Assembly: GCA_027627225.1 (NCBI GenBank) | Contig: CM051030.1 | Span: forward strand, 7,882,001 to 7,946,000 | Direction of reading: 5' to 3' | Source: Congeria kusceri | Taxonomy: Eukaryota; Mollusca; Bivalvia; Myida; Dreissenidae | Length of the DNA: 64,000 nt | Shown: positions 23,256 to 36,100 of the stretch, piece after piece | How the letters are laid out: every line of letters starts with the position of its first letter | Numbering within the stretch: the first letter of the stretch is position 1 | Position numbers and translations under genes: made by a program | Notes under the pieces: generated by a model | Told to the model about the DNA's origin: nothing | The model's database searches: none | The model's input: the letters and a program-made list of their open reading frames with translations, nothing else

Positions 23256-23505
23256 TCAAAACCAGCCCTTGTTCTTTCTCGCCTGTTGTGCTGCCAGGCG
23301 CTTCTGGTTCACCGCGTGCAATCCGCGGCCATCTTTTTGTGTTAAGAATGCGAGGTATTTCGTCAGCTTCCGTTTCTGCTCCTCGTGGCGGGCTATTTCT
23401 TCCTCCATTTCGTCGTAGATGTCGCCAGTGGGCGCCACCTTGTTGTTAGCGCGCGCTCTCTCCTCCTCATCCTTCTCCCGTACCTGATCTTCTAACTCTT
23501 TCTTC
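23256..23505 (-). CDS. Unrecognised membrane protein, terminal coiled-coil exon
   Basis: The last coding exon of a minus-strand gene. The acceptor TTGATATTCACAG sits just above 23505. The exon encodes about 83 residues, highly charged and coiled-coil-like (KKELEDQVREKDEEE, DEMEEEIARHEEQKRKL), then a basic C-terminus ending ARKNKGWF and a TGA at 23258-23256. Its first base completes a codon begun by the two bases at the end of the exon at 24460-24352, giving Arg, so the charged stretch directly follows a transmembrane segment and is cytoplasmic. AATAAA signals on the minus strand lie about 160 and 320 nt downstream. I do not recognise the family. A start at the internal Met (23438) is unlikely because the frame is open back to the acceptor. 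Confidence 0.7.
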
Positions 23506-23659
23506 CTGTGAATATCAAAGGGAGATAAGAGAAAGGGAGGTAACTTGTGACATGCAGTAATACCGGTAGTTACTGTTACATGTCATTGTTAATATACACA
23601 AATTGTGACATTTTTATTGTTACCTATAGAAACACATCCACGAATAAGTCTAAATGACA

Positions 23660-23965
23660 GAGTTTTCTATAGACGAAGAACAAAATTCACCGTTGTTAAA
23701 CTACCATTAAACAACCCGAAAAAAAGTTCCGAAACGGTAAAATATAGTTCGCATTGTAATTGAAGAAAATGTTGTCAGGTCATGTTTGAATCGAAATAAT
23801 TTTCGCATGATCGTTGTTTATCGACTAATAAACACTGACTTATCGTTCTGATGCTTTATATTAAACCACTCGGGCTAACGCCCTCGATCGTTGTTTAATT
23901 CATACGCATCAGAACTTCAAATCGTTGTTAATTAGCCGATAAACAACGATAAATAGAACAATATT
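23660..23965. repeat. Interspersed repeat, copy 2 (in intron)
   Basis: A diverged copy of 22440-22710 in the same orientation. It lies in the 846-bp intron between the two membrane-protein exons. Confidence 0.7.
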
Positions 23966-24351
23966 TCTTAAGTAAATCTTAAATACGTAAACAATACCGG
24001 TATTTTAAAATTAATGGCAAAATGTCACAGATCGATAATATTTATAACAGAACGCAGTTCACATTGTCGACAACAATATGGAAATAAATCTGAGTATGGA
24101 ATAAATGTTGTATGTGTATACATGTTTTAATATAATTATATAGGTATTTTTAATGTAGTTATAAATCGTTAATAAGGCGAATTGTATGTAAATCTGATGG
24201 CCTACGTAGATCCTAAAAAAACAAATGTGAATTTCATTTTTTTTCTCGTTTTTATCGTCTGGATGCCTCATGGCTACTTGATTGGGGTTTTTTTCTTACA
24301 AAATATGTAAAAACGGGTTATGTTGGTGTGTGCTGTGTGCGGAGCAAGTAC

Positions 24352-24460
24352 CGTTTGCAGTGGTAGATGAGGCCCCCAATAGCGACGACCACCAAGAGAC
24401 CGCCGACGATTCCGCCGAAGAAGACCGCGTTCGAAACACCGCTGACCACGCCGAGATCAG
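24352..24460 (-). CDS. Unrecognised membrane protein, transmembrane exon
   Basis: A 109-bp exon with acceptor CATATTTCAG at its upper end (phase 1) and donor AAACG|GTACTT at its lower end (phase 2). It encodes ADLGVVSGVSNAV followed by one hydrophobic, glycine-rich helix (FFGGIVGGLLVVVAIGGLIY) and HCKR, a classic stop-transfer. Spliced to 23505 the tail continues KKELEDQ. If the donor is not used, the frame ends 13 codons later at a TAA (24318), giving a short-tail form. The donor is not a strong consensus. Upstream exons encoding the ectodomain were not identified; they should lie above 25 kb. Confidence 0.65.
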
Positions 24461-24484
24461 CTGAAATATGCAATTGTATATCCG

Positions 24485-25090
24485 TATAGTGGCATACTTC
24501 TGCATAAAGATAACCAGATACTTTCGTGAAAATTTGACATATTTTCAAGAAATGTTGGCAAATTTTCATGAAAATGTACGCATTTTTCTAGTCCAAATAA
24601 TTAGACGTACTCGGTGGATTCTGAGCTATTTTTGTATGGGCAGAATCCACACTACATGAAAACCTTTTGGTTCACTTCACTTACGGTCACCGGATTAAAT
24701 GGAAAATTTCACGTAAGTTACTTGAACTGCATACGATACAGAAACTATTTAAAGATCGTAATATATTTCGCGAAATGCTCAATATTTGTTGAAATTTGGA
24801 AATTTTTATGATAAATAACTATCTTGCCTAAATAGTTTAACTTTTCATGAAAATCTTTTCTTTAAAAAAAAAAAAAAATCAATATTTCGCGAAAAGAAAT
24901 TATCTTATGAAGTATTAGGCACTGCTTTGACATTTTTCTTGATAACCAATTGATATTTTTCGGGAAAAAGTCCAATTGTTTAGAGAAAGTTATTCGTGAT
25001 TTCGCGAAAGTTTTTAAAGTTTTCGTAAAAATTTGTTAAACGTTCATGAAAGTTATCTGACTATCTTGTGCAGAAGTATGCTACCATATA
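24485..25090. mobile_element. MITE-like element with ~50-bp imperfect TIRs
   Basis: The left end reads TATAGTGGCATACTTCTGCA...AGATAACCAGATA, and the right end is its imperfect reverse complement. The interior is full of TTTTCATGAAAA/TTTCGCGAAA palindromic words. It lies in an intron just 5' of the transmembrane exon. A related layout occurs at 46590-47042. Confidence 0.72.
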
Positions 25091-27290
25091 GCCGACCTGG
25101 TGAAATAATAATCATCCAGTATCGATGTAGAACTTTTCACGGATCAATTATACACTTTATTTTACACTGTTAACATAACATTGTAGTTTCACATGAATTC
25201 CAGCATATCTATTTTGGTATTTCCACACATTTTACTGAAGAACGATATTTACTGAAGAAATACGCCAAAGGTACGTGTAATTTAGCGAACTGGTATTTAA
25301 CTAAAAATCACATAGCATAAAAACGCAAATTTACGGTTTGTCAGATCCATGTACCACGGGTCGTCGCTGGTATTTGACGTTATATTTGACGTTATATTGG
25401 TCATGACGTCGACGTTACGTTAATCACTACGAGAATTTAACGTCTCTGGACTATACATTAGCACAAAATCACGTTTGTTGTAAAATGCTTTTTAACGTTT
25501 GTCAGACATTTGTTTGATGTTATTGTACACAAGCACTGATATTTTCCATATTGTACCACATGTTACGGTTAATAATATTATTTTTATTATTTACATATTA
25601 TTTCTGTCACATCGAACATACACAAGTAAATGTTATCCAACAATTATTTCGCCGTATTGGTAAATGAATTGGTTCACTCGATTAAATAGAATCAAATTGC
25701 TGTTTAAAAACGCGTTAAGACGATTATCGCGGATTGACCGTGAATTTCGACATGTAGCTGCGCTAATCCCGGTCGGAAAACAGAAACGGCAAACACAGAG
25801 AAACTCATGCGAGACCGTCGGTTCTTTTCGGCTATCTCCGGAATGTTCCGTAACATCGGCGAAGACGCCAGTGAGATAGTTGATGTACTTTTAAGAGTTA
25901 TTGACCATATTGTACATATCGTTTTTGAATTTAATATTTTATTTTATTAAACACGTTGTTTATTTAATTATTTTTCTTACCAATCTGGGTTTAAATGTTT
26001 TAGTAATTATGTCACTTTTATACTCGCATATTAATAATGAATCAGTCCGTCTTTGCGTACACAATTTAGCGGTAATTAAACTATTATATCTGTCTGTCTG
26101 CACTGTTATCGACCTTCAACCATGCTGACTGTAGTGCAATCACCCAACAGATCCCATGATAATTGTCCTGGGCTAGATCGGCTAAGCTTGTCCGGGAATA
26201 GTGTGAGTGGATTATATAGTGTGAGCCGTTATACGACTGAAATACTGTTATTAAGCCTATTTATTGTGTCTTGATTGTTTCGAACGCCTTGTGCACGGTG
26301 AGACACTTCTGCGCCCGTTATTTCCTGTGTAGACATATACAGGTAAACGTAACTACAAGTTTTAGTACATCGAGACTGTGCTCCACTGTTGACTAAATGT
26401 GTGCAAAATCATTTTTGAAGTGACATTGTTAGACCAACAGGCGCATTAACTTCAATATGTTCCGAGCATGTGATTTTTTATTGTAAAATAATCAATGTCA
26501 ATAAGGATTATCTGTAAAATAGATCGGTGTTGGCCGTAGATGGGAGTTATGGTAAACCCGTAAACGTATGACGGCACAACACATCGAAAGCCGGGTGGGC
26601 AACGTCGGGACACAAGCGAAATAATTTCGGAAATCGACCAGTCGACCCCCGCTAGTGTGTGACACTAAAACTAGCACATAACAGGACCAGCTCTCTCACG
26701 TGGGATTGGTTCATACTAATATACAGATTTCACTAAATATGGATGCTGTATTATCTGGAACTGCTTAATTATGTTGTCAAAGTCGGCATCATACAATCTT
26801 CCTTTCGTGTTTTTGAAAATATAATACACTTAGTGGACTCTTGGTTGGAATATAAAACAGCAGAACAAGCGATTGAGGTGACATGTCATCTTTATCTTAA
26901 CATTTCAGGGTCAGTAACACTCAAATAATGTCATCTAACAACTGGTGTAATCTGTAAACAATGGCGGACATGTATTCTCCAAATCAACCTATACCAACCA
27001 AAATCCATTCCAACTTCTTAACTTCAAATAAATTTATATTATAATGATCACAAGACGTCTTTGATCTCAGATATATGTTCATATTCTGTTCATATCAGAA
27101 TTTATCAGTCGATACTTTTATAGTCACTAAATATTTTTTCTAAGCAAGAAGAATTCAGATTATAAGATATAAACTATGATTGCGGTTTACTAGAATTGGG
27201 TCGAAATCTTGTGGATAGTCAATTTGGACAATTCGTGCATCAGATATTAAACAGAGTCGACTGTTTAAAAACATGGTAAAGAAAGATCGT
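25091..27290. other. Intergenic or intronic DNA, no gene confirmed
   Basis: No family recognised. A slightly more GC-rich patch at about 25730-25880 and another at about 26140-26700 could hold exons or a 5' region, but no paired splice sites or motifs support it. Confidence 0.4.
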
Positions 27291-28317
27291 GAAATGCGAT
27301 CTACCCCTAGTCATTACACACCTACCTTTGAACGATCGTGAAATGCGATCTACCCCTAGTCATTACACACCTACCTATGAAATGCGATCAACCCCTAGTC
27401 ATTACACACCTACCTATGAAATGCGATCTACCCCTAGTCATTACACACCTACCTATGAAATGCGATCTACCTCTAGTCATTACACACCTACCTATGAAAT
27501 GCGATCTACCCCTAGTCATTACACACCTACCTATGAAATGCGATCTACCCCTAGTCATTACACACCTACCTATGAAATGCGATCAACCCCTAGTCATTAC
27601 ACACCTACCTATGAAATGCGATCTACCTCTAGTCATTACACACCTACCTATGAAATGCGATCTACCCCTAGTCATTACACACCTACCTATGAAATGCGAT
27701 CTACCCCTAGTCATTACACACCTACCTATGAAATGCGATCTACCCCTAGTCATTACACACCTACCTATGAAATGCGATCTACCCCTAGTCATTACACACC
27801 TACCTATGAAATGCGATCTACCCCTAGTTATTACACACCTACCTATGAAATGCGATCTACCCCTAGTCATTACACACCTACCTATGAAATGCGATCTACC
27901 CCTAGTCATTACACACCTACTTATGAAATGCGATCTACCCCTAGTCATTACACACCTACCTATGAAATGCGATCTACCCCTAGTCATTACACGCCAACCT
28001 ATGAAATGCGATCTACACCTAGTCATTACACACCTACCTATGAAATGCGATCTACCCCTAGTCATTACACGCCAACCTATGAAATGCGATCTACACCTAG
28101 TCATTACACACCTACCTATGAAATGCGATCTACCCCTAGTCATTACACACCTACCTATGAAATGCGATCTACCCCTAGTCATTACACACCTACCTATGAA
28201 ATGCGATCTACCCCTAGTCATTACACACCTACCTATGAAATGCGATCTACCCCTAGTCATTACACGCCAACCTATGAAATGCGATCTACACCTAGTCATT
28301 ACACACCTACCTATGAC
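27291..28317 (+). repeat. 39-bp minisatellite (about 26 units)
   Basis: Very homogeneous units GAAATGCGATCTACCCCTAG + TCATTACACACCTACCTAT. The period is 13 codons, so two plus frames and one minus frame stay open for 250-350 codons. The unit resembles a piece of the interspersed repeat that begins right after it (GATC...TAGTCAT...CCTACCTACCAAGTTT). Confidence 0.96.
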
Positions 28318-28960
28318 ATTTAAAAAGCATATGCCCAAGGGTTCCATAGTTATTGTTTGGAAAAGGTTTTACAACTACTGGTTAGTTTGACCTTGACCTT
28401 TGACCCAAGAACTCAATTATTGATAGGGATCATCTAATAGTCATGACCAGCCTACCTACCAAGTTTGAAGAACATATATCTTAGGATTCTGTAGTTATTG
28501 CCATGCTAAGGTTTACAACTTATGGTCAGTTTTTACATCTTTTTGGTCAGTTTGACCATGACCTTTGACCCGAGGACCGAATAATCAATAGAGATCATCT
28601 ACTGATCATGACGAACCTACCTACCAAGTTTGAAGAACGTACCTGGTAGACCTAAGGAATCTGTAGTCATTGCCTGGAAAATGTTGTAGAACTATTGGTC
28701 AGTTGGACATTGGCCTTTGACTCAATAATCATTAGGAATCCTCTTCTAGTCATTAAATACTACATACCTATGGGTTCTGTAGTTATTGCCCAAACAAGGT
28801 TTTCCAATTTGTTTTTAATAATTATTTGGTAGGTTTGACCTTGACCAAGGATCTACCAAGTTTGAAGAGTTGAGGCCCTGTAGTTGTTGCCCTCCCCCCC
28901 CCCCCCCCCCACAAGGTTTGGTCTACCGACAGACCGACATTTACAAAGCATGGGGGTATA
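28318..28960 (+). repeat. Interspersed repeat units of the GACCTTTGACCC type
   Basis: About three to four diverged 150-160-bp units, each with GGTCAGTTTGACC, TTTGACCC, CCTACCTACCAAGTTTGAAG and TTCTGTAGTTATTGCC. A C-run and CGACAGACCGACATTT come at the end. The same units occur at 29935-30560. Confidence 0.85.
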
Positions 28961-29934
28961 ATAAATTGACTGCAGTCACAAAAATACATATATTGCAATC
29001 ACTAACAATTAAATGTCGCAAAAAATAGCAAACCGATGAGACAGAAATAGAATGCTCTAAATGCAAGTCAACATTTTAACATCAAAAAAGTTTGGCAGTT
29101 GTGCTAGAACATCGTCGAATACCCACGTGTTATATGCCGTTACACTCTATAATCACAGATAAATGTATTATACGTAATGAATCAACCCTGGGTTACCGAG
29201 GATTGTGCTAGAACGGCTTAGCAACAAAATGATTAGCAGCAAATGTAAAGAAAATGTAAATGATGAAAACAATATCACTGTCAGATTTATATGGAAATAA
29301 CAAAGGTGCTTGTATACTTGTACTCGTATATATCAATATAATTATTAAAACAAATGAAAACAGATGCAACTAATGTTTAATTTTAAATGACACAAAATTT
29401 GTGATACACAAAACTACAAAATACTACAAGAAAAGTACTAAAATAATCGATTTTAATACATTTTAGCAATAGAAAAAATAGACAATGTACAATGTAAAAG
29501 GAACATGTAAGTTTGAAGAAAACGACGTTAAAAAGACAGATAAACTGAAAGAGATTCTTATATAATGTTGTGAATGTACATCTACAATCTCTTAGGAATA
29601 GTGCAGGAGATTTAAGCAATAACAAGCGAAGTAACGCACACAAAACTAACACAAAACCCAACAAAGTCGCAAAGTTACAAATGCTTCATTTAAAAATCAT
29701 GACATGTCGACTCTTCAGAATGGTTGCTTTAATGTCATGGACGTCACGAGTAGACATGCATGGCTTGATATGTTAATGTTAGAAAATAGTGTTACAAATA
29801 ACCTTATTTCGTGGACAACAATCATAACAGAATAATTTAATGAACTCTCTTAAGAAACAAGAACTGTTTGTAAAACACGCATGTCCCGCTTTGAGTAATG
29901 AGCAATCTCTGTACGAAATTGCAAGGATGACATG
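28961..29934. other. AT-rich intergenic DNA, no gene seen
   Basis: No supported gene. It lies between two blocks of the same interspersed repeat. Confidence 0.5.
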
Positions 29935-30560
29935 TAAAAAAAAATATTTTACTATTGGTCAGTTTGACCTTGACCTTATGACCCAATTGATTTTTATCAA
30001 TGTGGATCTACTTGCAGTCATAACCAACATACCTACCAAATTTTACGAACCTACGAGTAGGGTTCCTTAGTTATTGCATTGAGATAGTTTTACAACTACT
30101 GGTCAGTTGTCCTTGAACTTAACCCCAAGACCTCAATAATCAATAAGAATCCTAAACTAACCATGACCAACTTACCTACTAAGTTCAAAAACCTAAGTCT
30201 CAGCGTTCTGTAGTTATTGCTCGGACAAAGTTTGAAATACTTTATCAGTTTTGACATCTTTTGGTCAGTTTGAACTTTGACCCAAAGGCCCAATAATCAA
30301 TAGGGATCCTGTACTGGTCAGGACCAACGTACCTACCAATTTTGAAGAACATAGACCAAAAGGTTCTGTAAAGTATTGGTCAGTTTGACCTTTGACCCAA
30401 GGACCCAAAAATCAATAGGGATCCTCGTATAGTCACGACCAATCTACCTACCAAGTTTTAGGAAACTAGGACTGCGGGTTCTGTAGTTATTGCCTGGGCA
30501 AGGTTTGGTCTACCCACTGACATATGGAGCGACATTTGCGAAGCGATGTACTTCTGCTTC
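29935..30560 (+). repeat. Interspersed repeat units of the GACCTTTGACCC type, second block
   Basis: About four more diverged units of the 28318-28960 family, ending in a similar AAGGTTTGGTCTACC...GACATTTGCGAAG tail. Confidence 0.85.
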
Positions 30561-32472
30561 TTTGAAGGTTGGGGGGGGGGGATAATGATGTTGAAGACTG
30601 CTGATATTTCGTGTCTAAAACTGTAAAAGGCTACTTGGATATATATGATTTAAGTAAATCTTAAAAATCAGCTTTACTTTGCTGGAATACACAAGATCTC
30701 AATAAATTATTTTTTCTAATATGAACAATTTACAACAAAAAATTAGGACAAAATAATCTAGAGTTACTTAGTGTTAAATTTATCATCATATACGATGTAA
30801 TTATTTCAATACATGTCTTATGTAAAACAATTAAATCAACAACTGACCTTAATCACATGTAATATGGGGAATAAGGTTTGGAAAATATATTATGCACAAC
30901 AACATAGACTGTCTTACCAACAACACACAACAATAGCATGATACTGAATTAAAATACAACATAAATTATAGATATGTAATGTTAAATTAGGAACTTAAAA
31001 GAATGCAAATATGTTTCTGCCATTGGAACACGAAACAGTCTGGCCATTTGATAAGTATTTCTAAACTTAAATGCATTTTACGTGATCGCCCAAATTCCAT
31101 GAATGGCAACATATATTTGTTTTGCATGGCCCTTTACTGTATGATGTCAAATATCTAGTTCAACTGTGTCTTATGAAAGCTATACACACATACAACATAC
31201 GAATGATATGTGCTCCAAACTAAGTGTAGGTAAATATTAATGTTCATTTAGTACATGTATACCAATGTCATGACAAAAGCTCAATCAATGATGGAGTATT
31301 TCTGCTTAAAAGAAACATTGTTACACCTGATGTTTCTAAGTAGCGAAGTGATTGTCAGATCATAGACATCAGCATATCTTATCAAAACATGGCATGTGTG
31401 CCATGCGTACTGAAATGCTCAGCAAATCTGCACCAAATACGGCCCTAGCAACAAAAATACATGTACTAACAATGGCAAAATATACATTTGACAGATGGTT
31501 GGTTAGAAAACATAACCAACATATCGTTTTATTTGTTTTGACAATTGAAACACATTCCTGAATCAAAAGTTAGTAAAATAAATATGAAATTAAATTGTAA
31601 TATAGCACAATTGTAACACGATTTTGAACATACATTTCTCAATACAAATTGAATTATCAAATAAAAAATACAAACATGACTGTGGGTATAATTAAATGCA
31701 AACAAAATATTCCTGAAACTTGAAATTTAAAGAAAATCGAAAACAAATTGTAATCTCCATTCCAGCCATAGAAAACATATAAAATACACAAGAAGTTAAA
31801 GAACATGTATAATTCATGCATCCTGAAAACAAGCAAAAATACCGATACAATAATACATAACAATACAAAATATACAAGAATACTCATAACAATAACACAA
31901 TTATTTCAATAAATGTCCATTGAAAGGAGTCATTCAGTGTAATTGTTCAGTGGTGTATGACTAGCAAACAGTTCCCACCTTCATATCAGAACATAGTAGA
32001 ACAAATCTTCAGGAAAACGTAAATGGCAGTTAATTAAATGCGAGACAAACATACAAATACAAAATGCAAACTCAACAGTGACCACCATACATAGTGACAA
32101 AATGTCGATTCAAATATTCCTTGCACAACTGCAACCACATCATTATAATATACTAGATGTAGTATCAACCCTTCACAACTGCTACAAAACAATGCCTGCC
32201 ACTAGACGAGGTCAGTAGATAAAGAAACAATTCAATGATTAAACAATTAAGTAAAAGCAATATAAAACATTTTTCTAAGTGAAGTTGAACAACAGTAAAG
32301 TTTTATGAAACAATGGTCAACATAAGAAATGAAATGCCCTTGTGTCATACTATAAGTCTGTCAACATTACGGAATGTACAGCAAACATGGATACTTATAA
32401 CAACAACGGTTCAATTAATGTAGATCATTTTTAACACAACGTATAGTTTTCCGATTTTGAGGATTTTTTTGG
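30561..32472 (-). other. Probable 3' UTR and downstream flank of the choline transporter
   Basis: Nearly 2 kb of AT-rich single-copy-looking sequence directly downstream of the transporter stop codon on the minus strand. No other gene is seen. A minus-strand AATAAA (plus TTTATT) near 31530 could end a UTR of about 950 nt. This is inferred from position. Confidence 0.45.
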
Positions 32473-33174
32473 CTATAATTTTGTGCCCTGGTTTCCAGTT
32501 TCTGTTGGCACACAATCTGCAGATGGCCAGTGCTGGGTACCAATCTTCTCACAACCATGGTCACATGATGTATCATGTGACACACTGGAGAGATCAAAGG
32601 ATTTTGAGGAGAGGTCATATGACCATTTGGCGTGGTTACATGGCACTTTCCTGTCGGGACATCTACACAGCTGAGTGGCCGAGGAGGACGGTGGGACATC
32701 TGTCATCTCACTGGTCGACGTCCGGTTGTAAGAATATTTCATCCTTTCTAATATTCCAAATATATCACAATACTTTGGGAAGACTTCTTTCTTAAACAGA
32801 TAATTAGTGACTAAAGATACAACAATAATGATTAAAAACGAAACTATCATAGAAAATGTTCTAAATGGAAAGACTTGCCCTACACTGTTATCAAACCAGG
32901 GGTATTTAATGATCGGGTCAAAACTCAAATACGGCTCACCAGCACCGAGCCTCAAAATAGCACCAGCTATGAACCCAAGAAATGCACCGTAAGTGTTTGT
33001 GAATTTCAGAAACAGCGCGCAGGTAAGCTGAGGGAGAACAATAACGAAGACGATGTCAGCTGCCAGTATAAAGAGGCCATAGATGATGGGGACATAGATG
33101 GAGATCGCTGTTGCCATGGCACCGACGATGAGAATCACGAGGCGTTGGACCCACAGCAGCTCAGTGTCTGAGGC
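32473..33174 (-). CDS. SLC5A7: Choline transporter exon 9 (terminal)
   Basis: Begins after ACGTTTCAG with ASDTELLWVQR, phase 0. It encodes the last helices (AISIYVPIIYGLFILAADIV, VIVLPQLTCALFLKF, GAFLGFIAGAIL, FSMIVSFLIIIVVSLV), the GEPYLSFDP motif, then a cytoplasmic tail of about 110 residues with several Cys and His (SATQLCRCPDRKVPC). Stop TAG at 32475-32473. Confidence 0.95.
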   Translation of the reverse strand, partial: ASDTELLWVQRLVILIVGAMATAISIYVPIIYGLFILAADIVFVIVLPQLTCALFLKFTNTYGAFLGFIAGAILRLGAGEPYLSFDPIIKYPWFDNSVGQVFPFRTFSMIVSFLIIIVVSLVTNYLFKKEVFPKYCDIFGILERMKYSYNRTSTSEMTDVPPSSSATQLCRCPDRKVPCNHAKWSYDLSSKSFDLSSVSHDTSCDHGCEKIGTQHWPSADCVPTETGNQGTKL

Positions 33175-36100
33175 CTGAAACGTATAGAGAATACTGGTTA
33201 GTGCTGAACAAAGATTGATTTATCTATTGAGGTATAGAATACCTGAACTATGAGCAATGCCTTATTAAACGTGGACTACAAGCATTGGCTTATTAAACGT
33301 GGACTACAAGCATTGGCTTATTAAACATGGACTACAAGCATTGGCTTATTAAACGTGGACTACAAGCAATGCCTTATTAAACGTGGACTATGAGCATTGG
33401 CTTATTAAACGTGGACAACAAGCATTGGCTTATTAAACGTGGACTATGAGCATTGGCTTGTTAGATATGGACTATGAGCATTGGCTGATTAAATATGGAC
33501 TATGAGCATTGGCTTTTTAAATATGGACTATGAGCATTGGCTTATTAAATATGGACTACAAGCATTGGCTTATTAAATATGGACTATGAGCATTGGCTTA
33601 TTAAACGTGGACTATGAGCATTGGCTTATTAAACATGGACTACAAGCATTGGCTTATTAAACGTGGACTACAAGCAATGGCTTATTAAACGTGGACTACA
33701 AGCATTGGCTTATTAAACGTGGACTACAAGCATTGGCTTATTAAATGTGGGCTATGAGCATTGGCTTATTAAATATGGACTATGAGCATTGGCTTATTAA
33801 ATATGGACTATGAGCATTGGCTTATTAAATATGGACTACAAGCATTGGCTTATTAAATATGGACTATGAGCATTGGCTTATTAAATATGGACTACAAGCA
33901 TTGGCTTATTAAATATGGACTATGAGCATTGGCTTATTAAATATGGACTATGAGCATTGGCTTATTAAATATGGACTACAAGCATTGGCTTATTAAATAT
34001 GGACTATGAGCATTGGCTTATTAAATATGGACTATGAGCATTGGATTATTAAACATGGACTACAAGCATTGGCTTATTAAACGTGGACTACAAGCAATGG
34101 CTTATTAAACGTGGACTACAAGCATTGGCTTATTAAACGTGGACAACAAGCATTGGCTTATTAAATGTGGGCTATGAGCATTGGCTTATTAAATATGGAC
34201 TATGAGCATTGGCTTATTAAATATGGACTATGAGCATTGGCTTATTAAATATGGACTACAAGCATTGGCTTATTAAATATGGACTATGAGCATTGGCTTA
34301 TTAAATATGGACTATGAGCATTGGCTTATTAAATATGGACTTGTTCTTGTACTCATACCTTGTTATGGAGGATGTTCTAGTACACATATCTTGTTATGGA
34401 AGATGTTCTTGTATACATACCTTGTTATGGAGGATGTTCTTGTACTCATAGATTATTATGGAGGATGTTCTAGTACTCATAGATTGTTATGGAGGATGTT
34501 CTAGTACTCATAGATTATTATGGAGGATGTTCTTATACACATATCTTGTTATGGAGGATGTTCTAGTACTCATAGATTGTTATGGAGGATGTTCTTGTAC
34601 TCATAGATTGTTATGGAGCATGTTCTTGTACACGTACCTTGTTATAGAAGATGTTCATGTACACATATCTTGTTATGGAGGATGTTCTTGTTTACATACC
34701 TTGTTATGGAGGATGTTCTTGTACTCATAGATTGTTATGGAGGATGTTCTAGTACTCATAGATTGTTATGGAGGATGTTCTAGTACTCATAGATTGTTAT
34801 GGAGGATGTTCTTATACACATATCTTGTTATGGAGGATGTTCATGTACTCATAGATTGTTATGGAGGATGTTCTAGTACTCATAGATTGTTATGGAGGAT
34901 GTTCTTGTACTCATAGATTGTTATGGAGGATGTTCTTGTACACATACCTTGTTATGGAGGATGTTCTTGTACACATACCTTGTTATGGAGGATGTTCTAG
35001 CACTCATAGCTTGTTATGGAGGATGTTCTTGTACACATACCTTGTTCTTGTACACATACCTTGTTATGGAGGATGTTCTTGTACTCATATATTGTTATGG
35101 AGAATGTTCTAGTACTCATAGATTGTTATGGAGAATGTTCTAGTACTCATAGATTGTTATGGAGGATGTTCTAGTACTCATAGATTGTTATGGAGGATGT
35201 TCTAGTACTCATAGATTGTTATGGAGGATGTTCTAGTACTCATAGATTGTTATGGAGGATGTTCAAGTACTCATAGATTCTTATGGAGGATGTTCTTGAA
35301 TATGTATCTTGTTATGGAGGATGTTCTTGTACACATATCTTGTTATGGAGGATGTTCTTGTATATATACCTTGTTATGTAGGATGTACTTGTACACAAAC
35401 CTTGTTATGTAGGGTGTTCTTGTACACATACCTTGTTATGTAGGGTGTTCTTGTAGACGTACCTTGTCATGCAGGATGTTCTTGTAGACGTACCTTGTCA
35501 TGCAGGATGTTCTTGTACACGTAACTTGTTATGTAGGGTGTTCTTGTACACATACCTTGTTATGTAGGGTGTTCTTGTAGACGTACCTTGTTATGGAGGG
35601 TGTTCTTGTAGACGTACCTTGTTATGGAGGGTGTTCTTGTAGACGTACCTTGTTATGGAGGATGTTCTTGTACACGTAACTTGTTATGTAGGGTGTTCTT
35701 GTACACATACCTTGTTATGTAGGGTGTTCTTGTACACCTACTTTGTTATGTAGGGTGTTCTTGTAGACGTACCTTGTTATGTAGGGTGTTCTTGTAGACG
35801 TACCTTGTTATGTAGGGTGTTCTTGTACACATACCTTGTTATGTAGGGTGTTCTTGTACACGTACCTTGTTATGTAGGGTGTTCTTGTACACATACCTTG
35901 TTATGTAGGGTGTTCTTGTACACATACCTTGTTATGGAGGGTGTTCTTGTACACATACCTTGTTATGCAGGATGTTCTTGTACACGTACTTTGTTATGTA
36001 GGGTGTTCTTGTACACATACCTTGTTATGTAGGGTGTTCTTGTACACATACCTTGTTATGTAGGGTGTTCTTGTAGACGTACCTTGTTATGTAGGGTGTT

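Noticed and set aside
25664..25950. GC-richer patch with short frames (including FSAISGMFRNIGEDASE on plus and YINYLTGVFADVTEH on minus)
   Set aside because: Several frames are equally open, with no splice pairing or family signature, so coding cannot be decided.
27289..28390. Open frames of 254-350 codons on both strands (EMRSTPSHYTPTY and similar repeats)
   Set aside because: They are by-products of a 39-bp minisatellite whose period is a multiple of three. Three frames are open at once, and there is no non-repeat protein sequence or splice context.
32457..33171. Plus-strand frames opposite the last transporter exon
   Set aside because: Shadows of the minus-strand exon, which matches the choline transporter family throughout.
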